The notes: generated by a model not told the origin, from the letters alone. A stretch of DNA of 59,089 nucleotides from Oscillospiraceae bacterium (GCA_015065935.1 SVPI01000008.1:1-59089), one strand, 5' to 3'; counted from the stretch's first letter, positions 35,154-44,336 are shown. Program-made: numbers and translations.

Positions 35154-36494
35154 GTGGAGAAAAAAGAGACTATTTTGCATAGTGTCGGCAGGTCTTTAGG
35201 TGGCGCATCGCTGCCCCATTTTAAAGGCACGGCTGAATTTGAAACAGTTATTATGCCGCCACCAAAAAGTGTAGCAATCCCCCTTCAACAGCACATTGGT
35301 GTTCCCTGCGAGCCCACTGTTAAAGTGGGTGACAAGGTTTACGTTGGAACAAAAATCGGTGACAGTGAAAAGTTTATTTGCGCACCTGTTCATTCCAGCG
35401 TTTCGGGAACGGTTACCAAAATTGCCGATGTTATTCCCGCAAACGGAAGACCTGTTAAAATGGTGTTTATTGAGTCTGACGGTCTTATGGAGCCCGACCC
35501 CCAAATTGCACCTATTACGGTTGAAACCGAGGAGGACCTGGTTAAAGCCGCAAGAGAATGTGGTCTTGTTGGTCTTGGCGGTGCAGGCTTCCCTACCCAC
35601 GTAAAGCTAACAAAGCGCCCCGATGTTGAGCTTGACACCCTTATTATTAACGGTGCCGAGTGTGAGCCCTACATAACTGCTGATTACAGAGAGTGTATGG
35701 AAAATACCGAGGATATTTTGAATGGTATTTACCTTGTTAAGCGAATTTTAGGTCTTAAAAAGGTTATTATCGGCGTTGAGGATAATAAACCCAAGGCTCT
35801 TAAAAAGCTTGCCGAAATTGCTTCGGAAAAATATGATGCCGAGGATGAGGTTAAGGTTATGCGCCTTAAATCCCGCTATCCGCAAGGCGCTGAAAAGGTG
35901 CTCATTTACAGCACAACCAAAAGAAAGCTGCCCCTTGGCAAGCTTCCGAGCGACGTTGGTTGCATTGTAATGAACATTACAAGTATTTCCGCACTTTCAA
36001 AATATATTAGAACAGGTATGCCACTTGTTACAAAACGTATTACGGTTGATGGTGATGCAATTAAAAACCCCTGTAATGTTCTTGTGCCAATTGGAACCTC
36101 TGCCGAGGAAATTCTTGAATTTTGCGGCGGATTTACTGAGGAGCCTGACAAAATTGTTTTAGGTGGTCCTATGATGGGTAATGCAATTGTTTCAACCGAT
36201 GTTGTTATTGCAAAACCCAATAACGCTATTTTATGTTTTAAGGAAAAGAAACCTCTAACTTCCACAGCCTGCATTAAATGTGGTCGCTGTATTAATGCCT
36301 GCCCTATGAATTTAACCCCTGCGGCGGTTGAGGCAAAGGTTTCAAGAAAAAAGCTTGATGCCGATTTCTTTTCAAAAATGAATGTGAGCTACTGTATGGA
36401 ATGCGGATGTTGCTCCTTCGTTTGCCCCGCAAGAAGAGAGCTTGTGCAGGCAATGCGAATTGCCAAAAATGAAATGAGGAGGACTTCAAAATGA
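35154..36494 (+). CDS. rnfC: Rnf complex subunit C
   Basis: The soluble NADH-facing subunit of the Rnf ferredoxin:NAD+ oxidoreductase. The 446 residues include an N-terminal barrel-sandwich region, the NADH/FMN-binding GLVGLGGAGFPTHVK (about 140-154) and NGAECEPYITAD motif (about 167-178). Two [4Fe-4S] sites at the C-terminus are CIKCGRCINACP (about 373-384) and CMECGCCSFVCP (about 412-423). The start is GTG with AGGAGG 7 nt upstream. It is the first gene of rnfCDGEAB. Confidence 0.95.
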   Translation: MEKKETILHSVGRSLGGASLPHFKGTAEFETVIMPPPKSVAIPLQQHIGVPCEPTVKVGDKVYVGTKIGDSEKFICAPVHSSVSGTVTKIADVIPANGRPVKMVFIESDGLMEPDPQIAPITVETEEDLVKAARECGLVGLGGAGFPTHVKLTKRPDVELDTLIINGAECEPYITADYRECMENTEDILNGIYLVKRILGLKKVIIGVEDNKPKALKKLAEIASEKYDAEDEVKVMRLKSRYPQGAEKVLIYSTTKRKLPLGKLPSDVGCIVMNITSISALSKYIRTGMPLVTKRITVDGDAIKNPCNVLVPIGTSAEEILEFCGGFTEEPDKIVLGGPMMGNAIVSTDVVIAKPNNAILCFKEKKPLTSTACIKCGRCINACPMNLTPAAVEAKVSRKKLDADFFSKMNVSYCMECGCCSFVCPARRELVQAMRIAKNEMRRTSK

Positions 36495-37411
36495 ACAAAA
36501 AATTAATTGTTTCCTCCTCCCCTCATATCAGAAACGATGTTTCTACAAGGGATATTATGCTTGATGTTATAATTGCCCTTGCTCCCGCCACTGTTTACGG
36601 CGTTATCCTTTTTGGGCTTTCGGCCGCACTTTTAATTGTTTCCTGTGTTTTGGCCGCTGTGCTCAGTGAATTTTTGTGGTGCCTGATAATGAAAAAGCCC
36701 CACACCATCGGGGACCTTTCTGCCGTTGTTACAGGACTAATTTTAGCCCTTAACCTGCCGCCGAGGCTCCCAGTTTGGATGGGCATTATCGGCAGTGCAA
36801 TAGCCATTATAGTTGTTAAGGAAATGTTTGGCGGTCTTGGTCAAAACTTTGCCAACCCTGCAATTACTGCAAGAATTATTTTGCTGGTTTCCTTCCCTGC
36901 CGCTATGACAACCTTCTATCCCCCATTTTCGGATGTTGTAAGTAGTGCGACCCCCCTTGCCGCTGAGCCTGCAACCTACACCCTTAGGGAACTGTTTTTG
37001 GGCACCCACGCAGGTTCAATTGGTGAAACAAGTGCACTTATGCTGCTTATTGGCTTTGCTTATCTGCTTGTGCGCCGCATTATTTCCCCCGTTATTCCGC
37101 TCTGCTTTATCGGCACAGCAGCACTGTTTACACTGTGCCTTGGCGGAAATCCCTTAACCTGCATTTTATCGGGCGGATTACTCCTTGGTGCCATCTTTAT
37201 GGCAACCGACTATGTTACAACACCTAAAACTCCTTGGGGAATGGCTGTTTTCGGTGTAGGTTGTGGTATTTTAACCGTTATAATAAGGGAATTTGCTTCC
37301 CTGCCGGAGGGTGTTTCATATTCCATACTTATTATGAATATTTTAACCCCTCATATAAATCGTTTGCCCTCTTTCAAACCTTTCGGATGGGAGGACAACA
37401 AAAATGCGTAA
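36491..37411 (+). CDS. rnfD: Rnf complex subunit D
   Basis: A 306-residue NqrB/RnfD-type membrane subunit that carries covalently bound FMN and takes part in ion translocation. It starts LIVSSSPHIRNDVSTRDIM, a known RnfD opening, and has about eight to nine helices. The SSATPLA motif near residue 154 is the FMN-Thr site. The ATG overlaps the rnfC stop by 4 nt (ATGA), as expected for tight operon coupling. Confidence 0.94.
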   Translation: MNKKLIVSSSPHIRNDVSTRDIMLDVIIALAPATVYGVILFGLSAALLIVSCVLAAVLSEFLWCLIMKKPHTIGDLSAVVTGLILALNLPPRLPVWMGIIGSAIAIIVVKEMFGGLGQNFANPAITARIILLVSFPAAMTTFYPPFSDVVSSATPLAAEPATYTLRELFLGTHAGSIGETSALMLLIGFAYLLVRRIISPVIPLCFIGTAALFTLCLGGNPLTCILSGGLLLGAIFMATDYVTTPKTPWGMAVFGVGCGILTVIIREFASLPEGVSYSILIMNILTPHINRLPSFKPFGWEDNKNA

Positions 37412-38027
37412 AATTTGGGATTTAACTGTAAACTTTATTAAGAAAAACAAAGAAATTATTGTTCCCAGCGCAACCCTGCTTGTTATCTGCCTTGTGGCAA
37501 CCCTGCTTTTAGGTGTTACAAACCTTTTAACCGCAGGTCAAATTGCAAAATTAGAGGAAGAAACACAGATTGCCGCAATGAATGAGGTACTTCCTGCAGA
37601 GGGTTACACAAAAACCGAAGGCAAGGAAATTTACACAGCCGAGAAAAACGGCGCCGTTGCAGGTTATATCTTTGTAACAAGTGCCAAGGGCTATGGTGGC
37701 GATATTAATGTTATGACCGCCGTTGACCCCGCAGGAAAAATTCTTGCCGTTTCCATTCTTTCGGCCTCAGATGAAACCCCTGGACTTGGACAAAATGTTA
37801 CAAAGGAAGGCTTTTACTCACAGTTTTTAGGCTTATCGGGTGATATAACCGTTGTTAAAAACGGTGCAGATGCCACCAAAAATGAAATTAACGCCGTGAC
37901 AGGCGCAACTATTTCTTCAAAGGCTGTAACCAAGGCTGTTAACGAAGCACTAACACTTTATAGTGAAAATTTCGGTGATGCCGAGGTTGAGGCAACATCA
38001 GAACAGGAGGGAACCGAAAATGCGTAA
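37404..38027 (+). CDS. rnfG: Rnf complex subunit G
   Basis: A 207-residue subunit with one N-terminal membrane helix (about 18-42) and an extracytoplasmic FMN-binding domain. The flavin is predicted to be linked to the Thr in VTGATISSKAV (about 168-178). An acidic Glu-rich tail ends the protein. It overlaps rnfD by 8 bp, and GGGAGG provides the ribosome site. Confidence 0.94.
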   Translation: MRKIWDLTVNFIKKNKEIIVPSATLLVICLVATLLLGVTNLLTAGQIAKLEEETQIAAMNEVLPAEGYTKTEGKEIYTAEKNGAVAGYIFVTSAKGYGGDINVMTAVDPAGKILAVSILSASDETPGLGQNVTKEGFYSQFLGLSGDITVVKNGADATKNEINAVTGATISSKAVTKAVNEALTLYSENFGDAEVEATSEQEGTENA

Positions 38028-38784
38028 TAAAAACCTTAAATATTTCACCAATGGTCTCATTAAGGAAAATCCTGTTTTACGTTTGATGCTTGGCACCTGC
38101 CCCACACTTGCAATAACCACAGCCGCCATTAACGGCATTGGCATGGGTGTTGCGGCAACACTTGTTCTTGTTGGCTCAAACCTTGTTATTTCTCTGCTAC
38201 GCAATGTTATTCCCGACAAGGTTAGAATTCCCGCATTTATCACCATTATCGCAAGCTTTGTTACAATTATTCAAATGCTTGTTAAGGCATTTTTACCCGA
38301 TATTGATGCGGCTCTCGGTATTTACCTGCCGCTTATTGTTGTTAACTGCATCATTTTGGCCAGGGCCGAAATGTTCGCCTGCAAAAATCCCGTTTTACCC
38401 AGCATTTTAGATGGTCTTGGAATGGGCGTAGGCTTTACTGCAGTTATTACCCTTATGGGCGCAATCAGAGAGCTTATTGGCGCAGGCTCGGTTTTCGGTC
38501 TGCCCATCACCTCATCCTTTATTGACCCCATGATTGTTATGATTTTGCCTCCCGGTGGCTTCTTTGTTTTCGGCGTTTTGGTCGCCGTTTCAAATAAGCT
38601 TGCCACTGCCATGGGCAAAAAGCCTGTGAAGAGCCTTGGCTGCACTAACTGCCCCGGAAACTGCAACGGCTGCACAGAAAATTGCGGCGAAGCAATTGCG
38701 CAAGAGGCTACCGAGCAGGTCAAGGAGCCCGAAACAGAGGCTCAAGCTCAAGCAGAAAAAGAGGAGGTAAGCGAAAATGAGTAG
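38020..38784 (+). CDS. rnfE: Rnf complex subunit E with a Cys-rich C-terminal extension
   Basis: A membrane subunit with six helices and the family motif LGTCPTLAITTA near the N-terminus. The 254 residues exceed typical RnfE (about 200-230). After the last helix there is a Cys-rich segment (LGCTNCPGNCNGCTENCGE, about 204-222, five Cys) and a Glu/Gln/Ala-rich acidic tail to the end. That tail is not part of the RnfE core and might bind a metal or FeS cluster. Start at 38020 is set by CAGGAGGG; it overlaps rnfG by 8 bp. Confidence 0.92.
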   Translation: MRNKNLKYFTNGLIKENPVLRLMLGTCPTLAITTAAINGIGMGVAATLVLVGSNLVISLLRNVIPDKVRIPAFITIIASFVTIIQMLVKAFLPDIDAALGIYLPLIVVNCIILARAEMFACKNPVLPSILDGLGMGVGFTAVITLMGAIRELIGAGSVFGLPITSSFIDPMIVMILPPGGFFVFGVLVAVSNKLATAMGKKPVKSLGCTNCPGNCNGCTENCGEAIAQEATEQVKEPETEAQAQAEKEEVSENE

Positions 38785-39358
38785 TTTTATTTCTATTTTA
38801 CTTGCAGGTCTCCTTACCGAGAATATGATTTTATCAAAATTCCTCGGTATTTGCCCCTTCCTCGGCGTTTCCAAAAAGGTACCGACTGCGGCCTCAATGG
38901 GTGTGGCAGTTACAGCGGTTATGCTTATTTCCACCGCCGCTACATATCCTATTTACGCCTATATTTTAGTGCCCTGTGGTCTTGCCTATCTTCAAACAAT
39001 TGTATTCATTCTTATAATTGCCGCCATTGTTCAGCTTTTGGAAATTGCAATTAAGAAATTCTCCCCTCCCCTGTACTCGGCACTTGGTATTTACCTGCCC
39101 CTTATCACCACCAACTGTGCAGTTCTCGGTATTACAATTCTTAACTTTACAAAGGAACTCACCTTTTTAGAATCACTTGTAAATGCCCTTTCTGCAGGAC
39201 TAGGCTTCCTGCTTGCAATGGTAATTTTTGCAGGGGTAAGGGAAAAGCTTGATGAAGCCGACATTCCCGAGGGACTTAAGGGTCTGCCAATTACCCTTAT
39301 TGCGGCAGCCATTGTTTCCCTCTCCTTCCTCGGCTTTGCGGGAATAGGAGGCAAATAA
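38777..39358 (+). CDS. rnfA: Rnf complex subunit A
   Basis: A 193-residue polytopic subunit homologous to RnfE but inserted in opposite topology. It has six helices, the ENMILSKFLGICPFLGVS motif (about 16-33) and the YLPLITTNCAVLG motif (about 105-117). RnfA and RnfE together hold the intramembrane [2Fe-2S] site through these Cys-containing helices. It overlaps rnfE by 8 bp; GAGGAGG precedes the ATG. Confidence 0.95.
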   Translation: MSSFISILLAGLLTENMILSKFLGICPFLGVSKKVPTAASMGVAVTAVMLISTAATYPIYAYILVPCGLAYLQTIVFILIIAAIVQLLEIAIKKFSPPLYSALGIYLPLITTNCAVLGITILNFTKELTFLESLVNALSAGLGFLLAMVIFAGVREKLDEADIPEGLKGLPITLIAAAIVSLSFLGFAGIGGK

Positions 39359-39359
39359 T

Positions 39360-40142
39360 ATGGTAGAGATTTTATTAGCCGCCGCTGTTGTTGGCGTTAT
39401 AGCCCTTGTGGCGGGTGTTGGCCTTTCCTTTGCTTCAAAGTTTTTTGCTGTTCCAACCGATGAAAAGTTTGAGGCTGTTCGTGCAGCTTTACCCGGTGCC
39501 AACTGCGGCGCCTGTGGTTATTCGGGCTGTGATGGCTACGCCGAAGCCATTGCCAAGGGCGAAGCTGAATGCAATAAATGTCCTGTTGGCGGAGAAAAAA
39601 CTGCCGCTGAACTTTCAGAAATTCTCGGTGTTGAGGTCACTATAACAAAGCAGGTTGCCTTTGTTGCCTGCGGCAAGACCGATGAAAAAACCGTTTTAAA
39701 ATACCGTTATGATGGCATTAACACCTGCGCCGCCGCGGCACTTCTTTATAACGGCCCACTTGCCTGTCAATATGGTTGTATTGGCCTTGGTGACTGCGCC
39801 GCCGCCTGCGACCAAAAGGCAATTTCACTGGAGGGTGGTGTTGCAAAGGTTGATAAGGACCTTTGCGGTGCCTGTGGCCTTTGTGCAAAGGCCTGCCCCA
39901 AAGGGCTTATCTCCATTTTGCCTGCCGATTATAAATTTGCCGTTGCTTGCTCTAATAAAGATAAGGGTGGCGTTGCAATGAAGGCCTGCAAAAACGCCTG
40001 CATTGGTTGCACAAAGTGTGCTAAAGCCTGCCCCACGGGCGCTATAACAATTACCGATAACCTTGCCTCCATCAATCAAGAACTCTGCTCTGGTTGCGGT
40101 GAGTGTGCAAAGGTTTGCCCCAACGGCTGCATTATTGCTTAA
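39360..40142 (+). CDS. rnfB: Rnf complex subunit B (ferredoxin-interacting)
   Basis: The electron entry subunit from reduced ferredoxin. A single N-terminal membrane helix (about 4-25) is followed by an FeS domain with the CGACGYSGCDGYAEA motif (about 46-60) and further Cys. Later come ferredoxin-like [4Fe-4S] motifs CGACGLCAKACP, CIGCTKCAKACP and CSGCGECAKVCP (about 172 onward) and extra Cys around 140. The 260-residue length and Cys content suit clostridial RnfB. It ends the rnf operon. Confidence 0.95.
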   Translation: MVEILLAAAVVGVIALVAGVGLSFASKFFAVPTDEKFEAVRAALPGANCGACGYSGCDGYAEAIAKGEAECNKCPVGGEKTAAELSEILGVEVTITKQVAFVACGKTDEKTVLKYRYDGINTCAAAALLYNGPLACQYGCIGLGDCAAACDQKAISLEGGVAKVDKDLCGACGLCAKACPKGLISILPADYKFAVACSNKDKGGVAMKACKNACIGCTKCAKACPTGAITITDNLASINQELCSGCGECAKVCPNGCIIA

Positions 40143-40154
40143 AACAAAATAAAC

Positions 40155-40195
40155 AAAAAGTCCGTTACAGTTTAGACTGTAACGGACTTTTTTCA
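40155..40195. terminator. Bidirectional terminator of rnf and thiN
   Basis: A 15-bp perfect stem (40157-40171 with 40176-40190) with a 4-nt loop and T runs. Confidence 0.9.
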
Positions 40196-40804
40196 GTTTT
40201 CTTCAATTATTGCAAGACAACCGCGTTTAACCGATATGCGGCTCTCACACCCTATAAATTCATTACTAACCCCAAGGGGAACGCTGCTTTTTAAAACGGC
40301 ATCTCTTAGTGTGTAGGAAAGCCCCTCAATGGTAACACCTATGCTTTCATCGCTAAGGGACAGCACCGAAACCCTACCCTGTTTTTTGGCATCAAAGTAA
40401 ACCTTGTCATCTGAAAGCAGTGTAATAATTTCTTTTCCTCCGTAAAGTTTTACACTACAGCCGCTTTCGCATAAATCCTTAGCAATTTGCAAATTGGCAA
40501 GTGTGTGGCTTAAATTGCCGCCAACACAACCATAAATCACAAAATCCCTATAGCCTTTATTAACTGCTGTTTTCACAGCAAAGCCTACATCGGTATCGTC
40601 CTTGCGAACACTTAGCGTTATGACATTTTTTCCCTTTGGCACAAAGCCGAGAGAATCAAAATCGCCAACAATGAAGTCGGGAATAATATTAAATTTTTCG
40701 GTGGTTAAAACCCCTTTATCCGCAGCGATAACAAGGTCATTTTCTGTTGGTATTTCGGGCAAAGCTAAAACACTTAAGGCGCCGAAAATAAAGCAACGGC
40801 TCAA
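40193..40804 (-). CDS. thiN: Thiamine pyrophosphokinase
   Basis: Converts thiamine to thiamine pyrophosphate using ATP. The 203-residue protein has the motifs IPDFIVGDFDSLG (about 41-53), KDDTDVGFAV (about 68-77) and YGCVGGNLSHTLAN (about 91-104), which bind Mg-ATP and thiamine. Start is TTG with AGAGGGTG 6 nt upstream. It lies 11 bp after thiT and under the same TPP riboswitch, so uptake and activation of thiamine are co-regulated. Confidence 0.93.
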   Translation of the reverse strand: MSRCFIFGALSVLALPEIPTENDLVIAADKGVLTTEKFNIIPDFIVGDFDSLGFVPKGKNVITLSVRKDDTDVGFAVKTAVNKGYRDFVIYGCVGGNLSHTLANLQIAKDLCESGCSVKLYGGKEIITLLSDDKVYFDAKKQGRVSVLSLSDESIGVTIEGLSYTLRDAVLKSSVPLGVSNEFIGCESRISVKRGCLAIIEEN

Positions 40805-40815
40805 AAAAACACCCT

Positions 40816-41361
40816 CTAAATTTTAATGAATTTATTAATTGCCGGCACCTTGAAAAGCGCCACTGCACCTACAAGGGTAAGGCCAAGCTCAGGCAGCATA
40901 AAGGTACCGTTATAAGCAAGCGACCACATGTAGGGATTGTTAAACAGCTCATAACTTCTAAAGAAAATACAGCCCGAAGCAAAGTGGAATAAAAACCTTA
41001 CAACACAAACAAGTAAAATTCCAAAAACAATGCCCCAAAGACCTTTTTTCCTAAAAGCGCCTGCAAAGCAAAGGCAGGTAAAGGGTGCTAAATAATCAAA
41101 TATAATGGCACCAACCAAAACAGCGGGTGTAAGACCCCAACCGAAAACACCGCTTACAGCCATTTGAATGGCGGCATAGACAAAGCAAGGCAGTGCTGAC
41201 CATTTTACGCCATACATAACAGACAGCAGGCACATAGGAAGCATTGAAAGCAGTGTTACTGCACCGCCTAAAGGCATTTCCCAAAGCTTTACAAAGCTTA
41301 ATGCTGTGGCAAGGGCAATCATAACTGCGCTTACCGTTAATTTCTGAGTTTTTTCGTTCAT
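40816..41361 (-). CDS. thiT: Energy-coupled thiamine transporter, S component ThiT
   Basis: A 181-residue membrane protein with six helices that binds thiamine for the ECF transporter. The helix ALSFVKLWEMPLGGAVTLLSMLP (first part about 20-35) matches the thiamine-binding L1 region. The C-terminal helix includes SGCIFFRSYELFNNPYMWSLAYNGTF-type aromatic residues. ATG 41361 follows AGAGGGTAG at 6 nt; longer in-frame readings extend into the structured leader. The TPP riboswitch upstream supports the assignment. Confidence 0.95.
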   Translation of the reverse strand: MNEKTQKLTVSAVMIALATALSFVKLWEMPLGGAVTLLSMLPMCLLSVMYGVKWSALPCFVYAAIQMAVSGVFGWGLTPAVLVGAIIFDYLAPFTCLCFAGAFRKKGLWGIVFGILLVCVVRFLFHFASGCIFFRSYELFNNPYMWSLAYNGTFMLPELGLTLVGAVALFKVPAINKFIKI

Positions 41362-41398
41362 TTTTTCTACCCTCTTTAAAAGATTACTTTTAAGGGCA

Positions 41399-41454
41399 CG
41401 CTGTGTCGACCCGGCCCACCCTTGTTTTGACAAAAGGAGCACTCATCGACAGCG
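41399..41454 (-). other. Second structured element in the thiT leader
   Basis: CGCTGTGTCGA (41399-41409) pairs with TCGACAGCG (41446-41454) with a 2-nt bulge. A nested hairpin CTTGTTTTG...CAAAAGG lies inside. It is located between the riboswitch terminator and the thiT start, and no known class fits it. Confidence 0.4.
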
Positions 41455-41471
41455 CTTAAAGTTTACCATAA

Positions 41472-41508
41472 TAAAAAACCGCAGAAACAAAATGCTCTGC
41501 GGTTTTAA
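41472..41508 (-). terminator. Attenuator terminator of the TPP riboswitch
   Basis: AAAACCGCAGA pairs with TCTGCGGTTTT (11-bp stem) followed by a T run on the minus strand, 18 bp after the aptamer. Confidence 0.85.
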
Positions 41509-41522
41509 ACGGTACGTTAATT

Positions 41523-41613
41523 ATCCTACGTCGGTATTATCCGCATCAGGTTATAGGTCGAAGCAGAATGGCTTCCTCTCAGCCCGAGTCAATCGAGCTC
41601 CCTTTTGTCGAAA
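41523..41613 (-). promoter_or_regulatory. TPP riboswitch (THI element)
   Basis: On the minus strand the aptamer shows GGGAGCTCG, the conserved GGGCTGAGA, then ACCTGATGCGGATAATACCG and CGTAGGA, all canonical TPP-aptamer segments. It precedes thiT/thiN and a terminator, so TPP binding is expected to switch transcription off. Confidence 0.96.
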
Positions 41614-41648
41614 CTAATTTTAGCACTGCCCTTTTATTTTGTCAAGGG

Positions 41649-44270
41649 TTAGTTTTCCTTATCCTCAAAATCGCCGAAATCAAGCTTGAAGCCATTTTCG
41701 AACTTATTGTTAATAGGAATATCGTTTTTCTCAGGCAGGTCATCAAGGATAGATTTATTCTCCTCTTCGCTGGCAATTTGTGCTTCCCTCTGCTCTAAGA
41801 ATTCAGCATCACGCCATTTAAGCACCAGGGCATCGCCCTCAGGGTACTCCTGCATATCGGAATCTATCTGCTTATTCTTAATAACAAAGTTTGCAATTAC
41901 AGCATAAATCAGTAAAACAACTGCACAGCCTACCGTTGTGTAAAGGCCTGTTATAAGACCGGGGGTTTCATAATTAAAACGGATTATGCTTGTTCCCTCA
42001 GGCACAACAACCGCCATAAAGCCTTTGTTTACCTTTATAATTTCTGCCTCTTTATCGTTAACGGTTGCCGACCAGCCTGCCTCATAAGGCACCGAGAAAA
42101 ACACAAGGTTCGCCTTTTCTCTTATAACCGTTGCGGTAAAGCCGTTAATATCACGCTCAAAGGAAACGGCCGAGGTTGCGGCAAGTTTTTGACAATCCTC
42201 CCTAAGAGCATCATCATTTGTAATAGAAACGCTGAAATCATAAGAATTTTCGCTTCTGAGCTCATCAATGGAGGTAAGCATATGGCTGTACCTGAGTGCA
42301 TCATAATCACTGAGCAGAATGGCTTTCAGCATCATTCTGACAAGTGTATCACCTGTATAGCCTGCACAGTCCTCCTCGGTCATATAGTAATCATAAGAAA
42401 AGCCGTAAGGAATATAATTCTTATTTTCATAAATATAATATCCGCTTTGGCTTTCCCTATATTCAAAGCCTGTTATAACGGGCTCATTAAGAGAATTCAA
42501 AAAGCTATTTCCGTTATCACGGTTAAGCAGATATTTAACCGATAAAAAGCTTCTTAACGATTCATAGCTTTCTTCAGGACGGCTTGCAACATCTCGGGTA
42601 ATGCCGATAAACTCATAAAACTCCATAATAGAAGCAGGCACAACCGAATGGAAGGCATTAATTGTGGGAAGTCCCAAATACATTGCGGTATTATCAACGC
42701 CATCGTAAACATCTACACGGCAGTTATCGCTGTCGGGCAAATTAACCTCACCTTCAATAAGCTGAGGTATCATAACCTCTTTACTGCTAAACGAGTGGGT
42801 TTTGCCTGTGCCCACAAAAATTGCAGAGTAGGTAACGGTGATTACGCAAAGCAGTACCAGGGCAGCCCTATAGAAGGTTTTAAGCCTTCCGCTGCTTCTA
42901 ATCTTCATTAAAAGCCTTACAAAGAGCAGGGAGAGAATCGAAATGGCGCAGGTTATAAAGAACCTTACAACATACATAAGGCTATCATCCTGAGAATAAA
43001 GGCCAAAAACAATCTTCTCCTCTTCCCCACTGCCAACCCTTTGCGGGAAGAAGCCGATAACAAGGGTAAAGGCAAGGGTTATAAAGCCTACCCATTTCCA
43101 GGCGGAATCCCAGTTTATATCGGCATCCTCAATAGCCACGGCCGTTGCAAGACACATCATTAAAATGGGCATATAGAACCAGCGGGCATAATAGGAGGTG
43201 TTAAAGGCATAAAAGGCGCTGTTCAAAATTGGGAACATTGCCATTACAAAGCAGACACAGATAATGCGTTTTATCCAGTGGCCCTTTCTTGCACCGCAGA
43301 ATGCAAAAACGCCAACCATACCAAAAAGGGGCAGCCAGCCGCCAAGGGAGGACCACTTTACATCGGCACCCGGGAAAAATACAGGGCGGGCGGGCAAATC
43401 GGGTGGGAAGAAAAAGCACTCGATAATGTTGAGGTAAATTTGCTCTTTACCATACATAATTGCGTTCCAGCCCATATTGATGCTTGAAACGCGGGAGTTA
43501 TCAGCAATTGAAAGAATTGCAGGCAACAGAATAACAGCCGACATTGCAAGACCCAGCACTGCCTCGAAAAGCATAACAAGGAATCTGGAAAAACGAGGTT
43601 TAATGCAGTTTGAGAAAACGCGAACAAAGAAATAAATAATGGCGAAAACCACCATTCCAAAAAAGAAAAAGTAGTTTGTAACAGCGCAAATGCAAACCAT
43701 AAAAGCAAAGAAGCCACGTTTATTTTCGGTTATAAGCAGCTCAAGGCTTAAAAGCAGCAGCGGGAAAACAATAAGAGCCTCGTGAAAATGGTTAAAGAAA
43801 ATGTTATAAATTGAAAATCCCGAAAAGGCATAAAGCAGGGCGCCTATTTGTGCCGAAAAGGGATTTCGCACAAATCTTCTTAAAAAGGCGTAGGCCGCAA
43901 GGGCTGCAAAGGCAAATTTTAAAATGAGGAGCGGGCCCATAAGGTAGGGCACAAAATCGGTTGGGAAAGGAATGGTAAGCCAGAAAAAGGGACTGCCCAA
44001 AAGATAAAAGCTATAGGAGCCGATAAAGTTTGCTCCAAGGTCGGTTTCCCAGCTCCAAAAAATATTACCGCTTCTTACCGCCTCGTGGGCAAGCTTATAA
44101 AAAGGGATTTGTTGGGCGTTGAAATCACCAAAGAAAATAAAATAGCCATTGTCATAAACAATAAAGGGCACCAAAAACGCCGCGGCAACGCCCAGCGCAA
44201 TAAAAAAGGTGCTTAAATATTTATCCTTTTGGGGCTTTAACAAAATTTTTCTGTTTTGTGAAAAAACCAT
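41649..44270 (-). CDS. YfhO family membrane protein
   Basis: An 873-residue integral membrane protein. About 12-13 helices in the first 480 residues are followed by an extracytoplasmic region (about 490-770), one last helix (about 780-800) and an acidic cytoplasmic tail. The opening DNGYFIFFGDFNAQQIPFY with Asp and Gln in the first loop, and the WETDLGANFIGSYSFYLLGSPFFWL segment, are characteristic of YfhO. This GT-C-like family is linked to glycosylation of lipoteichoic acid or envelope glycans. The Asp in the first loop may be catalytic. Acceptor and sugar are unknown. Confidence 0.85.
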   Translation of the reverse strand: MVFSQNRKILLKPQKDKYLSTFFIALGVAAAFLVPFIVYDNGYFIFFGDFNAQQIPFYKLAHEAVRSGNIFWSWETDLGANFIGSYSFYLLGSPFFWLTIPFPTDFVPYLMGPLLILKFAFAALAAYAFLRRFVRNPFSAQIGALLYAFSGFSIYNIFFNHFHEALIVFPLLLLSLELLITENKRGFFAFMVCICAVTNYFFFFGMVVFAIIYFFVRVFSNCIKPRFSRFLVMLFEAVLGLAMSAVILLPAILSIADNSRVSSINMGWNAIMYGKEQIYLNIIECFFFPPDLPARPVFFPGADVKWSSLGGWLPLFGMVGVFAFCGARKGHWIKRIICVCFVMAMFPILNSAFYAFNTSYYARWFYMPILMMCLATAVAIEDADINWDSAWKWVGFITLAFTLVIGFFPQRVGSGEEEKIVFGLYSQDDSLMYVVRFFITCAISILSLLFVRLLMKIRSSGRLKTFYRAALVLLCVITVTYSAIFVGTGKTHSFSSKEVMIPQLIEGEVNLPDSDNCRVDVYDGVDNTAMYLGLPTINAFHSVVPASIMEFYEFIGITRDVASRPEESYESLRSFLSVKYLLNRDNGNSFLNSLNEPVITGFEYRESQSGYYIYENKNYIPYGFSYDYYMTEEDCAGYTGDTLVRMMLKAILLSDYDALRYSHMLTSIDELRSENSYDFSVSITNDDALREDCQKLAATSAVSFERDINGFTATVIREKANLVFFSVPYEAGWSATVNDKEAEIIKVNKGFMAVVVPEGTSIIRFNYETPGLITGLYTTVGCAVVLLIYAVIANFVIKNKQIDSDMQEYPEGDALVLKWRDAEFLEQREAQIASEEENKSILDDLPEKNDIPINNKFENGFKLDFGDFEDKEN

Positions 44271-44306
44271 ACCTTAAACTTCTCCCACATTCTTTTTAAA
44301 ATACTC

Positions 44307-44336
44307 TTGCTTTATTATAACAAATAATGATATAAT
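44307..44336 (+). promoter_or_regulatory. Putative promoter of the yfbR-like gene
   Basis: TTGCTT, 18-bp spacer, TATAAT, 44 bp upstream of the ATG. Confidence 0.55.
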
